From Streptomyces albiflavescens (GTDB lineage: Bacteria > Actinomycetota > Actinomycetes > Streptomycetales > Streptomycetaceae): a DNA stretch of 64,000 bases. The stretch is from positions 146,831 through 210,830 of the forward strand of contig NZ_BMMM01000007.1 in the NCBI RefSeq assembly GCF_014645835.1, read 5' to 3'. The position numbers and the translations under genes are program-made. The notes under the pieces were generated by a model, which was not told where the DNA came from, searched no databases, and saw only the letters and a program-made list of their open reading frames with translations. Each line of letters begins with the position of its first letter. Position 1 is the stretch's first letter. Shown here one piece after another: positions 6,393-15,497 of this stretch.

Positions 6393-7847
6393 TCAGCCGC
6401 GCTTCTGGCGCTTCCAGGGGCCGGTGATGGCGAGCATGATGCCCGGCTCCTGGATGTTGGCGAAGAGGGTCTTGCCGTCGGGCGAGAAGGTGACGCCGGT
6501 GAACTCGCTGTACTCCGGCGCCGCTTCGGTGCCGTTGTTCAGCTCGTTGCGGGCGATCGGGTACGTACGGCCGCTGTCGGTGGCGCCGAAGAGGTGCTGG
6601 ATGCCTTCGCCGTCCTCAGCGATGACCAGGCCGCCGTACGGGGAGACGGTGATGTTGTCCGGGCCGTCGAAGGCGCCGTCGACGGACGGGTCGGGGTTGA
6701 CGCCGATGAGAACCTTCAGCGTCAGGGTGCGGCGCTTGGGGTCGTAGAACCAGACGGCGCCGTCGTGCTGGACGGGGCTCTCGGCGCGGGCGAACGAGGA
6801 GACGATGTAGGCGCCGCCGTCGCCCCACCACATGCCTTCGAGCTTGCGGGCGCGGGTGACCTGACCGTCGGCGAACTGCTTGCGCACGGAGGTGGTCTTG
6901 GCGTCGCGGTCGGGGACGTCCACCCAGTCGACGCCGTACACGGTGCCGATCTTGGTGGCGCGGGAGAGGTCGTCGACGAACTTGCCGCCGGAGTCGAAGC
7001 ACTTGAACGCCTGGAGCGCGCCGGCGTCGTCGGCGAGCGTGGCCAGCTGCCCGTGGCCGTGCTCGAAGCCCTGCGGGGGCGTCCAGCGGTACAGCAGACC
7101 GTTCGGGCCCGAGGCGTCCTCGGTGAGGTAGAGGCGGCCGCGCTGGGGATCGACGACGACGGCCTCGTGGGCGTAGCGGCCCAGCGCCTTGATGGGCTTG
7201 GGGTTCTGGTTGCGGCGGCGGTCCTCGGGGTCGACCTCGAAGACGTAGCCGTGGTCCTTGGTCATGCCGTTCTGGCCGGCCTTGTCCTCGGTCTCCTCGC
7301 AGGTGAGCCAGGTGCCCCAAGGAGTGTTGCCACCCGCGCAGTTGGTGGAGGTGCCCGCGATGCCGACCCACTCGGCGACCTTGTCGCCCCGCACCTCGAC
7401 GACCGTGCAGCCGCCGGACGCGGCCGGGTCGTAGACCAGGCCCTCGGTGAGCGGCACGGGGTACTTCCAGCCGGCGCGCGGACCCCTGAGCTCGTGGTTG
7501 TTGACCAGGAGGGTGGCCCCGCGCGGGCCGCAGAAGGTGGAGGTGCCGTCGTGGTTGGAGGGCGTGAACTCGCCGGACTCCAGCTTGGTCTTCCCGCTGT
7601 AGGTGATGACGCGGTACGAGAACCCGGCGGGCAGCGCGAGCAGACCCTTCGGGTCGGGGATCAGCGGCCCGTAGCCGACACCGCCCGGCTTCGCCGACGT
7701 CTCGCCCGTGCTCTCGGTGTCGATGTCCGTCTCCGTGGACGCGAGGGCGTTGGGAGCGGTGGCGAGGGCGCCAACGCTGCCGGCCAGGGCGATACCTGCA
7801 CCGGTGATCGCGGATCGTCTGGCGAAGTCCCTGCGGGTGAGCGACAT
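6393..7847 (-). CDS. PhoX family (DUF839) secreted phosphatase, Tat substrate
   Basis: 484 residues. The N-terminus MSLTRRDFARRSAITGAGIA is a twin-arginine signal (RRDF) followed by a hydrophobic stretch and ALAS, so it should be exported folded. The rest is a PhoX-like beta-propeller: CGPRGATLLVNNHE, TNCAGGNTPWGTWLTCEE, YAHEAVVVDPQRGRLYLTED and NEL-type repeats near the end. PhoX proteins are Ca2+/Fe3+-dependent alkaline phosphatases, usually induced by phosphate starvation. The start at 7847 has AGGAG 6-7 bp upstream. A longer frame back to 8162 is low-complexity. No Pho box was recognised by eye. The substrate is not predictable. Confidence 0.9.
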   Translation of the reverse strand: MSLTRRDFARRSAITGAGIALAGSVGALATAPNALASTETDIDTESTGETSAKPGGVGYGPLIPDPKGLLALPAGFSYRVITYSGKTKLESGEFTPSNHDGTSTFCGPRGATLLVNNHELRGPRAGWKYPVPLTEGLVYDPAASGGCTVVEVRGDKVAEWVGIAGTSTNCAGGNTPWGTWLTCEETEDKAGQNGMTKDHGYVFEVDPEDRRRNQNPKPIKALGRYAHEAVVVDPQRGRLYLTEDASGPNGLLYRWTPPQGFEHGHGQLATLADDAGALQAFKCFDSGGKFVDDLSRATKIGTVYGVDWVDVPDRDAKTTSVRKQFADGQVTRARKLEGMWWGDGGAYIVSSFARAESPVQHDGAVWFYDPKRRTLTLKVLIGVNPDPSVDGAFDGPDNITVSPYGGLVIAEDGEGIQHLFGATDSGRTYPIARNELNNGTEAAPEYSEFTGVTFSPDGKTLFANIQEPGIMLAITGPWKRQKRG

Positions 7848-8601
7848 GGTGTCTCCTGTGACGGTGGAGTGGGACTGTCGTGGGGGGCGGGTGGCGGTCC
7901 TCGGTTCGCGGCCACACCGTCCCGCCCGCGCCTGAACGGGAGTTGAACGCCCGGGAACTTCACAGGGCTCGCTTCCATGAATCCGTAAGGCTTCACCCAC
8001 AGGAACCAAAAGCACCTCAGGCCCGAGAAACGCGATGGACGAATCGTGCGGTTCCGGACGAGCCCGACAGCGTACCCGTGCCCGTGCCCGTGCGCGTGCG
8101 CGTGCCCGTGCGCGTGCCCGTGATCGGCAAGGGCGGCGAGGGCGGCGCGCAGAAGCAGGCACGGCGGCCGGAACCCTGGGATGTACCGGGGAAGAGGTGG
8201 TCCGGCGTGACGAGCCGGCCGAACTGATGCGCGGGCCTACGGGCGGTCAGCCGAGCGACAGCTCGCGTCAGCGGGCACGGTCCGGCTTCCTGCGGCGCGA
8301 GGCGCCGCCGGCGTCATCGGCGTCTTCGGGGTCGGCGGCGTCGTCGGCGTCGGCGGCCACGGCGTGAGGCGGTCCGACGGAGAGCCCGTGCCCCGCGCAC
8401 GCCGCGCGGGCGGCGGCTCGCTCGGCACCGCCCACCTGCGCCGTCGCGGCCGATCGCTGTCCCGGCGGTAAGGACGTGCCGTCACGGGGCGGCACCGTAG
8501 CGCCGCGGGACGGCATGGTAGCGCCGCGGCGCCGTGGCACCCAGCCCGCGGCCGCCGGCAGCGTGAGCCCGGCCGGGTCTCCGCCCGAGTGCCCCTCCGG
8601 C
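7848..8601. other. 754-bp intergenic region with a short GC hexamer repeat
   Basis: No credible gene on either strand. At 8075-8122 there are eight alternating CCCGTG/CGCGTG hexamers. Open frames crossing it give only Arg/Ala-rich low-complexity protein. At 8470-8570 short repeats containing TAGCGCCGCGG occur. The region should include the promoter of the PhoX gene (near 7848-7950), but I see no clear motif. Confidence 0.5.
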
Positions 8602-10029
8602 TCAACCCCCTTGCTGCGACCGCGCCTTGAACGCCGCCTTGCGGGCCTCCTTGGCGACCTTCTTGTCGGGGTGGAGACGCCCCATGGCTTCCAGGACGTC
8701 CGGGGTCGCCGGGTGGTCGACGCGCCAGGCCGTGGCGAAGAAGCCGCTGTGCTGCTGGGCCAAACCCTCCACGAGGGCCTGCAGCTCGGTGGAGTTGCCC
8801 TCGGCCGCGAGCTGCGCCGCCACGGTGTCGATGGTCAGCCAGAAGATCATCGCCGCGGATGGCGCGGGCACGTCGGTCGCACCGTGCTCGGAGAGCCAGA
8901 CGCGGGCGAGCCCGCCCAGCTCCGGGTCGTCGAGCACCTCGCGCAGGGCGGGCTCGGCCTCCATGCCGACGAGGGAGAGCGCCTGCTGACAGCGCAGGCG
9001 GCGCAGCGGGGCCCCGGCATCGCCGCCGCGGGCGGCGGCGAGCAACTCCCGTGCGGCGGGCAGGGGTTCGCGCCGAGCGAGCCACTGCTCGGTCTCGGCC
9101 TGCGCGGCCGCCGGCGGGAACGCGGCCGTGCCGTCGAGCAACGCGTCGGCACCCTTGTCCACCAAGTCACCCACCGCGGGAGCGGACATGCCCGCTTCCA
9201 GGAGCCGCGCACGGATCCCGTACAGCCCGAGCGGAGTCAGCCGCACCATCCCGTACCGCGAGACGTCCGTGTCGTCGACGGCCGCCGCCGGCTCCTCGTC
9301 GGCGTCCACCATCAGGGCCTCGTCGACCGGCTGGAAGTCGACCAGCCCGACGGGCTCCAGCAGCCGGAACTGGTCATCGAGCCGCATCATCGCGTCCGAC
9401 ACCTGCTCCAGCACGTCGTTGGTCGGCTCCCCCATGCCGTCGGGAACGATCATCGACGCGGCGAGGGCGGGCAGCGGCACCGGCTCGTCGGCCGGTCCGC
9501 TCTCGCCCACGGTCAGCAGATAGAGATTGCGGAGCACCCCGTCGAGGAATTCGGCGTCCGCCTCGGGATCCCACTCCAGGGAGGAGAGGTCGACCTCACC
9601 GCCCTCGCCCATCGCACCGACGAGATCATCCAGGTCGGGCACGCTCGCGTCGGCCAGCACCGTCTCCAGGGCGCCGAGCCACACGCCCAGGACGTCCCGC
9701 GGCCCGCCGGAGGTGAGGAACGAGAGCTCCTCGCCCGCGGCGACCGTGCCCTCCTCCTCGTCGACGATCTCGACGAGCCCGGTGTCGACGGCCACCCGCC
9801 AGGCCTCACTGGCGAAGGCGGCCGCGCCGTCACCCGACAGCCCGAGTTCAAGAGCCGCCTGCGGAAGCTGCTCCTCGACGAGTTCGCCCCCGGCGCCGAC
9901 CCGCGTGTCCGGACCCGCCCAGCGGGCCAGCCGCGCGGCGCGGGAGAGCAGCGGCGCGGCGAGCGCGTCCCGCGCCAGCTCCGCTTCGGAGTGCAGCCGC
10001 ACCGGCGGCAGGGGAGAGCTGTCTGACAT
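8602..10029 (-). CDS. Conserved actinobacterial hypothetical protein, acidic and helical
   Basis: 475 residues, soluble, no signal peptide or membrane segment. Strongly acidic in the first half (EIVDEEEGTVAAGEE, LDDLVGAMGEGGEVD). The C-terminal half has short Leu/Ala-rich helical units (LRRLRCQQALSLVGMEAEPALREVLDDPEL) that look like HEAT-type repeats, and the last 25 residues are Lys-rich (HPDKKVAKEARKAAFKAR). The central part around RLTPLGLYGIRARL could be a winged-helix-like segment. I know similar conserved hypothetical proteins in Streptomyces but no function. Divergent from the secreted nuclease gene. Start ATG 10029 with GAGGAGAACC upstream. Confidence 0.75.
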   Translation of the reverse strand: MSDSSPLPPVRLHSEAELARDALAAPLLSRAARLARWAGPDTRVGAGGELVEEQLPQAALELGLSGDGAAAFASEAWRVAVDTGLVEIVDEEEGTVAAGEELSFLTSGGPRDVLGVWLGALETVLADASVPDLDDLVGAMGEGGEVDLSSLEWDPEADAEFLDGVLRNLYLLTVGESGPADEPVPLPALAASMIVPDGMGEPTNDVLEQVSDAMMRLDDQFRLLEPVGLVDFQPVDEALMVDADEEPAAAVDDTDVSRYGMVRLTPLGLYGIRARLLEAGMSAPAVGDLVDKGADALLDGTAAFPPAAAQAETEQWLARREPLPAARELLAAARGGDAGAPLRRLRCQQALSLVGMEAEPALREVLDDPELGGLARVWLSEHGATDVPAPSAAMIFWLTIDTVAAQLAAEGNSTELQALVEGLAQQHSGFFATAWRVDHPATPDVLEAMGRLHPDKKVAKEARKAAFKARSQQGG

Positions 10030-10286
10030 CGGCTGGGTTCTCCTCCGAACAACCAGGACAAGCAGATCAATCGTAAAAAGTGGTAACGATCAGTAGCAGG
10101 TAGTTACAAACCTCATCGACGCCGAGCCCGAGGGTCGTCCCGGGACGCGTGATCCCGAGGCCGTCCCGGAATTCCGCGCCGACGACTCAGCCTAGACGGA
10201 TTTCCACCCATGCCGCCCGGTTCATGTCCCCGACAGCAGCCGTACACCCCTGAAACCTTGACAACTCCCCTGCCCACACACGAGAT

Positions 10287-10341
10287 TGACGCGCGTAGAA
10301 GTCTGAGCGGCAACCTGTTCACAGGCTTCTACGCGCGTCAT
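10287..10341. promoter_or_regulatory. Long perfect inverted repeat upstream of the secreted nuclease
   Basis: Arms TGACGCGCGTAGAAG (10287-10301) and CTTCTACGCGCGTCA (10326-10340) are perfectly complementary over 15 bp. The stem continues inward by TCTG/CAGG with one G-U, giving a 19-bp stem around a 16-nt loop. It lies 78 bp before the TTG start of the nuclease and about 260 bp from the divergent gene. It could be a regulator dimer site (each arm carries CGCGCGTA) or an RNA hairpin in the leader. Which one is unknown. Confidence 0.6.
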
Positions 10342-10418
10342 CGGCCCGCACACAGGTCACGCTCCCCCACTGCTTCACTCTCGTCCCGGCGCTCACGTAC
10401 GTCCCCGGAGGGATTCCC

Positions 10419-12245
10419 TTGCCGAGCAAGAGAACCGCGCGCATAGGCGCGCTGACCGTCGCCGCGGTCTGTTCCACCCTGTCCGCCGTGGTACTCACCA
10501 CGCCCGCCCACGCGGACACCGTCCACATCCACGACATCCAGGGCACCACCCGGATCTCCCCGCTCGCGGGTCAGAAGGTCACGGACGTGGCGGGCATCGT
10601 CACCGGCGTGCGGACCTACGGTTCGTCGAAGGGCTTCTGGTTCCAGGACCCGAACGCGGACGACAACCCGGCCACCAGTGAGGGCGTCTTCGTCTTCACC
10701 AGTTCCACCCCGAAGGTCGCCGTCGGCGACTCGGTCACGGTCTCGGGCACGGTCTCGGAGTACGTCCCGGGCGGCGCCTCCAGCGGCAACCAGTCGCTGA
10801 CGGAGATCACCAAGCCGACGGTGACCGTGGTCTCCAGCGGCAACGCCGTTCCGGCCGCGACGGTCGTCGACGCCAAGTCCGTACCGGCCGACTACACCCC
10901 CGCGGGCGACACCGCCGCGAGCGGTTCGATCAACGGCCTGGCTCTGGAGCCGACGAAGTACGCCCTGGACTACTACGAGTCCCTGGAGGGCATGAACGTC
11001 CAGGTCTCCGACACCCGTGTGGTCACCGCCACCGACCCTTACAGCGAGCTGTGGGTCACGGTGAAGCCGCACGAGCACGCCAACCGCCGCGGCGGCTCGG
11101 TGTACGGCTCGTACACCTCGCAGAACACCGGCCGGATCCAGATCCAGTCCCTCGGCTCGACCGCCGACTTCCCGACCGCGAACGTCGGCGACGAGCTCGC
11201 CGGCGACACCGCGGGTCCGCTGGACTACAACCAGTACGGCGGCTACACGCTCGTCGCGAACCAGCTCGGCACCCTGGAAAAGGGTGGCCTGGAGCGCGAG
11301 ACGACGAAGAAGCAGTCGCGCGGCGAGCTGGCCGTGGCGACGTACAACGTCGAGAACCTGGACCCGGGCGACACCACCTTCGACGCCCACGCGTCCGCGA
11401 TCGTGAACAACCTGCAGTCGCCCGACATCGTGTCCCTGGAGGAGATCCAGGACAACAACGGTGCCAAGGACGACGGCACGGTCGCCGCCGACCAGACCGT
11501 GCAGAAGCTGATCGACGCGATCGTGGCCGCGGGCGGCCCGACGTACGACTGGCGCTCCATCGACCCCGTCAACGACAAGGACGGCGGCGAGCCCGGCGGC
11601 AACATCCGCCAGGTGTTCCTCTTCAACCCGGAGCGGGTCTCCTTCACCGACCGCGCGGGCGGCGACTCGACGACCGCCGTCGGTGTCACCGAGGTGCACG
11701 GCAAGGCGCAGCTGACCGCGTCTCCCGGCCGTGTCGACCCGGCCAACACGGCCTGGACGTCCAGCCGCAAGCCGCTCGCGGGCGAGTTCGTCTTCCGCGG
11801 CAAGACGGTCTTCGTGATCGCCAACCACCTCAACTCGAAGGGCGGCGACCAGGGGCTGACCGCGCAGTACCAGCCCCCGACGCGCAGCTCGGAGACCCAG
11901 CGTCACCAGCAGGCGACAGCGGTGAACTCCTTCGTCAACGAGATCCTCAAGGCGCAGAAGAACGCCGACGTGATCGCCCTCGGCGACATGAACGACTTCG
12001 AGTTCTCCGACACCACCAAGATCCTCGAAGGTGACGGCGAGCTCTGGTCGGGGATCAAGTCGCTGCCGAAGAGCGAGCGTTACACGTACGACTACCAGGG
12101 CAACCAGCAGGTCCTCGACCAGATCCTGGTCAGCCCGTCGATTCGCAAGGACTGCGACTTCGACTACGACAGCGTGCACATCAACTCGGAGTTCTCCGAC
12201 CAGATCAGCGACCACGACCCGCAGGTGCTGCGGTTCCGGCCGTAG
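10419..12245 (+). CDS. Secreted endonuclease/exonuclease/phosphatase-fold nuclease with OB domain
   Basis: 608 residues. Residues 1-32 are a Sec signal peptide ending THAHA-like TPAHA, cleaved before DT. About 35-150 form an OB-fold (VAGIVTGVRTYGSSKGFWFQD, SVTVSGTVSEY) as in YhcR-type nucleases. About 300-608 is an EEP domain with its catalytic motifs: ATYNVENLD (Asn), SLEEIQDN (metal Glu), FVIANHLNSKGGD, ALGDMNDFEFS (Asp-x-Asn) and the terminal SDHDPQ (Asp-His). It should act as an extracellular DNase or phosphodiesterase for nutrient scavenging or DNA clearance. TTG start at 10419 with GGAGGGA upstream. Followed by a strong terminator. Confidence 0.9.
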   Translation: MPSKRTARIGALTVAAVCSTLSAVVLTTPAHADTVHIHDIQGTTRISPLAGQKVTDVAGIVTGVRTYGSSKGFWFQDPNADDNPATSEGVFVFTSSTPKVAVGDSVTVSGTVSEYVPGGASSGNQSLTEITKPTVTVVSSGNAVPAATVVDAKSVPADYTPAGDTAASGSINGLALEPTKYALDYYESLEGMNVQVSDTRVVTATDPYSELWVTVKPHEHANRRGGSVYGSYTSQNTGRIQIQSLGSTADFPTANVGDELAGDTAGPLDYNQYGGYTLVANQLGTLEKGGLERETTKKQSRGELAVATYNVENLDPGDTTFDAHASAIVNNLQSPDIVSLEEIQDNNGAKDDGTVAADQTVQKLIDAIVAAGGPTYDWRSIDPVNDKDGGEPGGNIRQVFLFNPERVSFTDRAGGDSTTAVGVTEVHGKAQLTASPGRVDPANTAWTSSRKPLAGEFVFRGKTVFVIANHLNSKGGDQGLTAQYQPPTRSSETQRHQQATAVNSFVNEILKAQKNADVIALGDMNDFEFSDTTKILEGDGELWSGIKSLPKSERYTYDYQGNQQVLDQILVSPSIRKDCDFDYDSVHINSEFSDQISDHDPQVLRFRP

Positions 12246-12289
12246 GCCTGTAGCGGGGTCGCGGCCGCCAAGGCCGCGGCCCGCACGAC

Positions 12290-12328
12290 GAAGAGCCCGG
12301 CCCCGTCGTCCGGGGGGCCGGGCTCTTC
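12290..12328. terminator. Strong terminator after the secreted nuclease
   Basis: GAAGAGCCCGGCCCC at 12290-12304 pairs with its complement ending at 12328 across a short loop. Long G/C-rich stem just after the stop codon, facing the end of the minus-strand AHA1 gene, so it may work in both directions. Confidence 0.85.
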
Positions 12329-12358
12329 GCCTGCCCGAAGCCGTCTCCGCCAGGCATC

Positions 12359-12407
12359 CTTAGGGCCTGTCGTCACATTCCCGTCTGCCCCGCGACGCCT
12401 GGCACGC
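12359..12407. mobile_element. Solo end of a MITE-like element (same family as 19440-19618)
   Basis: About 48 bp beginning TAGGGCCTGTCGTCACATTC and continuing through CGCGACGCCTGGCACGC. This is the exact reverse complement of the right end of the complete element at 19440-19618. No second inverted terminus is found here, so it is a truncated or decayed copy. Confidence 0.75.
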
Positions 12408-12462
12408 TCCCCCACTGCCTTAAGGGCGTGGGCGGTGCCCCCACTCGCCGCACCGGGCGGTA

Positions 12463-13197
12463 CTAGGCGCTGAACACCCCGTTCAGCCAGCCCTGCCAAG
12501 CGGTCTCGTTCCGCTTCGCGTCGGCATCGGCCGCGAAGTCGTGGACGCTGATGCCGACCGGCGCGCCCCAGTGGTTGCGACCGAAGAAGCGGATGAGGGC
12601 GTTGTCGGTGCGCAGCCCGATGAAGTACGGGTTGCGGTAGTCGACCACGGCGTCGAGGACCTGGCCGTCGGGCCCCTGGGCCTGAACCCGCGCTCCCTCG
12701 GCGGTGTCGTCCGAGAGGCCGAGCGCCCGACCGACCGCGGCGAAGGCGTCGGACGTCACGGACGCCCCGGGTCCGTCGAAGGTCGAGAAGGCGACGGGCC
12801 GACCCGCGAAGTGGGTCAGGTACTCGCGCAGGGTGTGCAGATAGAAGTCCGTGTGCTTGTCGGCGCCGTCGTACTGGTTGTCCCAGTCCTCGACGAAGAT
12901 CCCGCTGTGCACGTAGCGCATCCAGGACCGGCGTCCGTCCTCGCGCGGCTCGATGGTCTCGTCGATCTGGTTGAGGGTCTGCTGGGAGATGCCCTCGACG
13001 TCCTCGACCAGGCTGGTCAGCCGGTGCGGCGGGTCCCAGTTGGTGAGCGTGGAGCCGAAGGGCCCGGCACCGCCCTGGCGCGGCTCGAACTCCATCGGCC
13101 ACAGCCAGCCGCCAGTGCCGCTGGTGATGGCCTCCCACACCTGCTCCGGCGTGGCGTCGACCTCGAACTCACGGGCGATCTCGAATTCCTTGGACAT
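12463..13197 (-). CDS. SRPBCC/AHA1 domain protein
   Basis: 244 residues. The N-terminal 150 residues match the activator-of-Hsp90-ATPase-like START fold: IAREFEVDATPEQVWEAIT at the start, GGWLWPMEFEP, and a long C-terminal helix region (LREYLTHFAGRPVAFSTFDGPG). Such proteins bind small hydrophobic ligands or act as stress/toxin-response partners. The function of this one is unknown. It lies 19 bp after an ArsR-type regulator on the same strand. ArsR/AHA1 pairs are common in actinobacteria, and the regulator probably controls both genes. The last ~80 residues (VLDAVVDYRNPYFIGLRTDN...) form a second half. Confidence 0.85.
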   Translation of the reverse strand: MSKEFEIAREFEVDATPEQVWEAITSGTGGWLWPMEFEPRQGGAGPFGSTLTNWDPPHRLTSLVEDVEGISQQTLNQIDETIEPREDGRRSWMRYVHSGIFVEDWDNQYDGADKHTDFYLHTLREYLTHFAGRPVAFSTFDGPGASVTSDAFAAVGRALGLSDDTAEGARVQAQGPDGQVLDAVVDYRNPYFIGLRTDNALIRFFGRNHWGAPVGISVHDFAADADAKRNETAWQGWLNGVFSA

Positions 13198-13216
13198 GGT
13201 GATGGCTCCTGAGTGA

Positions 13217-13840
13217 TCAGTGGGCGGCTTCGACGGCCGCGGCGGCGTCCGCGGCTTCGGGTTTGACCGTGGGGTGGACGGCGACGACGATCCGGTGCGG
13301 GCGACCGCCCTCCGCGTCCCCGTCGTGGTACTTGCGGATGAGCGCGCCGACGCCGGCCGTCAACTCCTCGATGAACGCGGCCCGGTCGGCGGCCGAGGCG
13401 AAGGTCACCTCGCCGTCGAGCGCGTAGGTCGCGAGCCGCTTGCGGGCCTTCGCCGCGCCGGTGATCAGCGAGCCGACGTCCCGGACGAGCCGGGCACCGA
13501 GCGCCAGCAGCCAGCGGGCGGACAGCTGGTCCCGGAAGCGGTCCGGGTCGGGCTGCACGGCGGCCAGCGCGAGCGGCGAGATCACGTACGACGCGGCGGT
13601 CGCGCGCATCAGCCGCTCGGTGACATTGCCCTTGCGGCGCTCGCCCGCGAGCTCGACCAGGCCGTGCCGCTCCAGTGCCTTCAGGTGGTAGTTCACCTTC
13701 TGCCGGGGCAGCCCGACCTTGCCGGCCAGCATGGCGGCCGACGCGGGCCCGGCGGCCAGCTCGGCCAGCAGCCGGGCCCGTATGGGGTCCAGCGAGACGG
13801 CGGCGGCCTCTGCGTCCTCGATCACGGTCACGTCCAACAT
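13217..13840 (-). CDS. ArsR family winged-helix regulator
   Basis: 207 residues. The winged helix at about 15-85 reads LDPIRARLLAELAAGPASAAMLA, then GLPRQKVNYHLKALERHGLVEL, the ArsR recognition helix and wing. The rest is helical with Arg-rich stretches (ITGAAKARKRLATYAL) and an Ala-rich tail. No Cys metal site is seen, so a metal is unlikely as signal. It is first in an operon with the AHA1 gene and likely autoregulates it. Confidence 0.88.
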   Translation of the reverse strand: MLDVTVIEDAEAAAVSLDPIRARLLAELAAGPASAAMLAGKVGLPRQKVNYHLKALERHGLVELAGERRKGNVTERLMRATAASYVISPLALAAVQPDPDRFRDQLSARWLLALGARLVRDVGSLITGAAKARKRLATYALDGEVTFASAADRAAFIEELTAGVGALIRKYHDGDAEGGRPHRIVVAVHPTVKPEAADAAAAVEAAH

Positions 13841-13852
13841 GACTCCACCGTC

Positions 13853-14024
13853 TCACCGAAAACTTTTTTTGTCCAGACGGTCAGAGTTGTCGGAGTGGGA
13901 CGAGCCGCCTCCGCACTTCGGTCCGACGAGGAGCCGCCTCCGCACTCGACCGACGAGGACCCGCTTCCGCGCTCGGCCGACGAGGGCGCGTCTCCGCGCC
14001 CCGCCCGGTCCGGCCGGCCGGACC
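13853..14024. repeat. Intergenic stretch with imperfect GAGGA-type tandem repeats
   Basis: From about 13900 to 14010 three imperfect copies of a ~33-bp block (GACGAGGAGCCGCCTCCGCA and variants) follow one another. On the plus strand they read as Asp/Glu/Pro-rich peptide, but the frame has no ribosome site or conserved features. I take it as non-coding repeat between two minus-strand genes. Confidence 0.5.
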
Positions 14025-14729
14025 TCACTCGGGCACGAGCCCCCACACATACGAGAACCGGCCGACCGTGGACCGCCTGACCCCGGGGTACGTCCGGACG
14101 CGCTCCCACTGCGGCGTGGGCGATCCGATGCCTTCGCCCGGGGCGGCCATGGCCTCGATGTGGGCCTGCGCGCTCTCCCACTCGGCGTAGTTGAGGACCT
14201 TCGTGCCGTCGGTGCTCAGATGGAAATGGGCGGAGATGCCGCCCGGTTGCGGGTTCGGCTCGCTCTCCAGGGCCTCGACGACGGCATCCACCCAGGCGCG
14301 CTGCCGCTCAGGGTCCGGCCCGTCGAACTCGACCTCGACGATGACGACGCAGCCGGGCACCCGCCGGTCCGCGGCGGAGCGGGCGACGCTGCGATACCGG
14401 CGGTACCGTCCGAGCCCGATCCGCTCGATCCCCGGCACGGCGTCGTCGATCTCGTCGACCCGATCCTGCCGGTGCGCGACGACGAACTTCTCGTACTCCT
14501 CTTCGCTCGTCCACCGCGAGTGATGCAGGAGCGTCGTGCCGTCCCGACCGGCGTAGACGTAATAGCCGAGGAGCCCCTCGGCCGGCCACGGCCTGCTCTC
14601 CCAGGTGGCGGCGATCGCCTCGACGACGGCGCCCTGGCGCTCGGGGGTGCCGACGCGCCATGTGCTGAAGAGCGGGGACGCGGTGCGGGAGTCGGCGATT
14701 TCGGGGTGGGCGGCGGTACGGCGGGGCAT
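14025..14729 (-). CDS. Double antibiotic-biosynthesis-monooxygenase (ABM) domain protein
   Basis: 234 residues with two dimeric alpha-beta barrel (ABM) units in tandem. The first spans about 20-115 (FSTWRVGTPERQGAVVEAIA, LLHHSRWTSEEEYEKFV) and the second about 125-225 (VVIVEVEFDGPDPERQRAWVD, KVLNYAEWESAQAHIEAM). Single ABM domains usually dimerise, so the tandem form may act as a built-in dimer. Members include cofactor-free oxygenases and heme-degrading enzymes, while many are uncharacterised. No pathway genes are adjacent, so the substrate is unknown. Confidence 0.85.
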   Translation of the reverse strand: MPRRTAAHPEIADSRTASPLFSTWRVGTPERQGAVVEAIAATWESRPWPAEGLLGYYVYAGRDGTTLLHHSRWTSEEEYEKFVVAHRQDRVDEIDDAVPGIERIGLGRYRRYRSVARSAADRRVPGCVVIVEVEFDGPDPERQRAWVDAVVEALESEPNPQPGGISAHFHLSTDGTKVLNYAEWESAQAHIEAMAAPGEGIGSPTPQWERVRTYPGVRRSTVGRFSYVWGLVPE

Positions 14730-14831
14730 GGCGGCCTCCGGTGGTCGGTACGTGTCGCGTGTACCGGCCAGCCTCCGACCTCAACCAAGATTCAGGTCAA
14801 GGACGCGCCGCCTCCCACCGCCCCCAGACCC

Positions 14832-15497
14832 TCACCGGGGCTGCGTCCCGCCCTCGTCGAGGCGGGCCAACTGACTCTGGAACCAGTCGAGTCGAGCCTG
14901 CAACAAGGCCGCCTCGGCAACGAGTTCGGACACACCGAGATCGGCGGGCGCGACCACGGCAGCGCTCGCCGCCCGGACCCGCAACCCCTCCCCCGCCAGC
15001 CGCGCGAAGGAAGCGAGCGACAGGGACGTACGACCGCGTACGCATCCCGCGCACGCCGCCGCCAGTGCGCGCCAACCCGGCCTGCCCCAGCCCGCGTCGG
15101 CCAGCGCGCCGGCCACGGCGCCGCACGCGCACGGCTGCACGGTCGCGGTGCGCACCCGCTGCCGGGCGTACCGGAAGCCCTGTTCGAAGCGGATGTAGGC
15201 GCCGAGGACGGAGACTTCGAGGAGGACGGCCGCGCGATGCTCGGCGGTGCAGAGCATCGCCTCGGCGGCGGCGGAGTCGTGCACGCAGTGGAAGCCGCAG
15301 TCGCATCGTCGGTGCGGCGCCCGGTGCCGTCGCCCGTAGACACAGCGCGCCTCGTCCAGCACTCCGTACGGCAGCGCGCCGCCCAGCGATACGCCGGTGA
15401 ACCCGGCCCTGGCGCCGTCCCGGGACAGCACCGGGTGGGCGATCTTGTATCCGGTCGGCGGCTCCGTCGGTCGTTCCTCGGGGAGCCGCAGCCTCAT
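14832..15497 (-). CDS. Cys-rich conserved hypothetical protein
   Basis: 221 residues, start ATG at 15497 overlapping the stop of the small upstream gene (ATGA). The N-terminal half contains a Cys/His cluster (ARCVYG, RRCDCGFHCVHD) and later PCACGA and ACAGCVRG, eight or more cysteines in pairs, which suggests zinc or iron-sulfur binding. The C-terminal third is helical (SELVAEAALLQARLDWFQSQL). No enzyme motif recognised. I recall similar proteins in Streptomyces as conserved hypotheticals. The coupling suggests it is made together with the 42-residue acidic protein. Confidence 0.7.
   Translation of the reverse strand: MRLRLPEERPTEPPTGYKIAHPVLSRDGARAGFTGVSLGGALPYGVLDEARCVYGRRHRAPHRRCDCGFHCVHDSAAAEAMLCTAEHRAAVLLEVSVLGAYIRFEQGFRYARQRVRTATVQPCACGAVAGALADAGWGRPGWRALAAACAGCVRGRTSLSLASFARLAGEGLRVRAASAAVVAPADLGVSELVAEAALLQARLDWFQSQLARLDEGGTQPR

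Noticed and set aside
8035..8367. Arg/Ala repeat protein
   Set aside because: Produced by the CCCGTG/CGCGTG hexamer repeat, with no ribosome site or typical composition.
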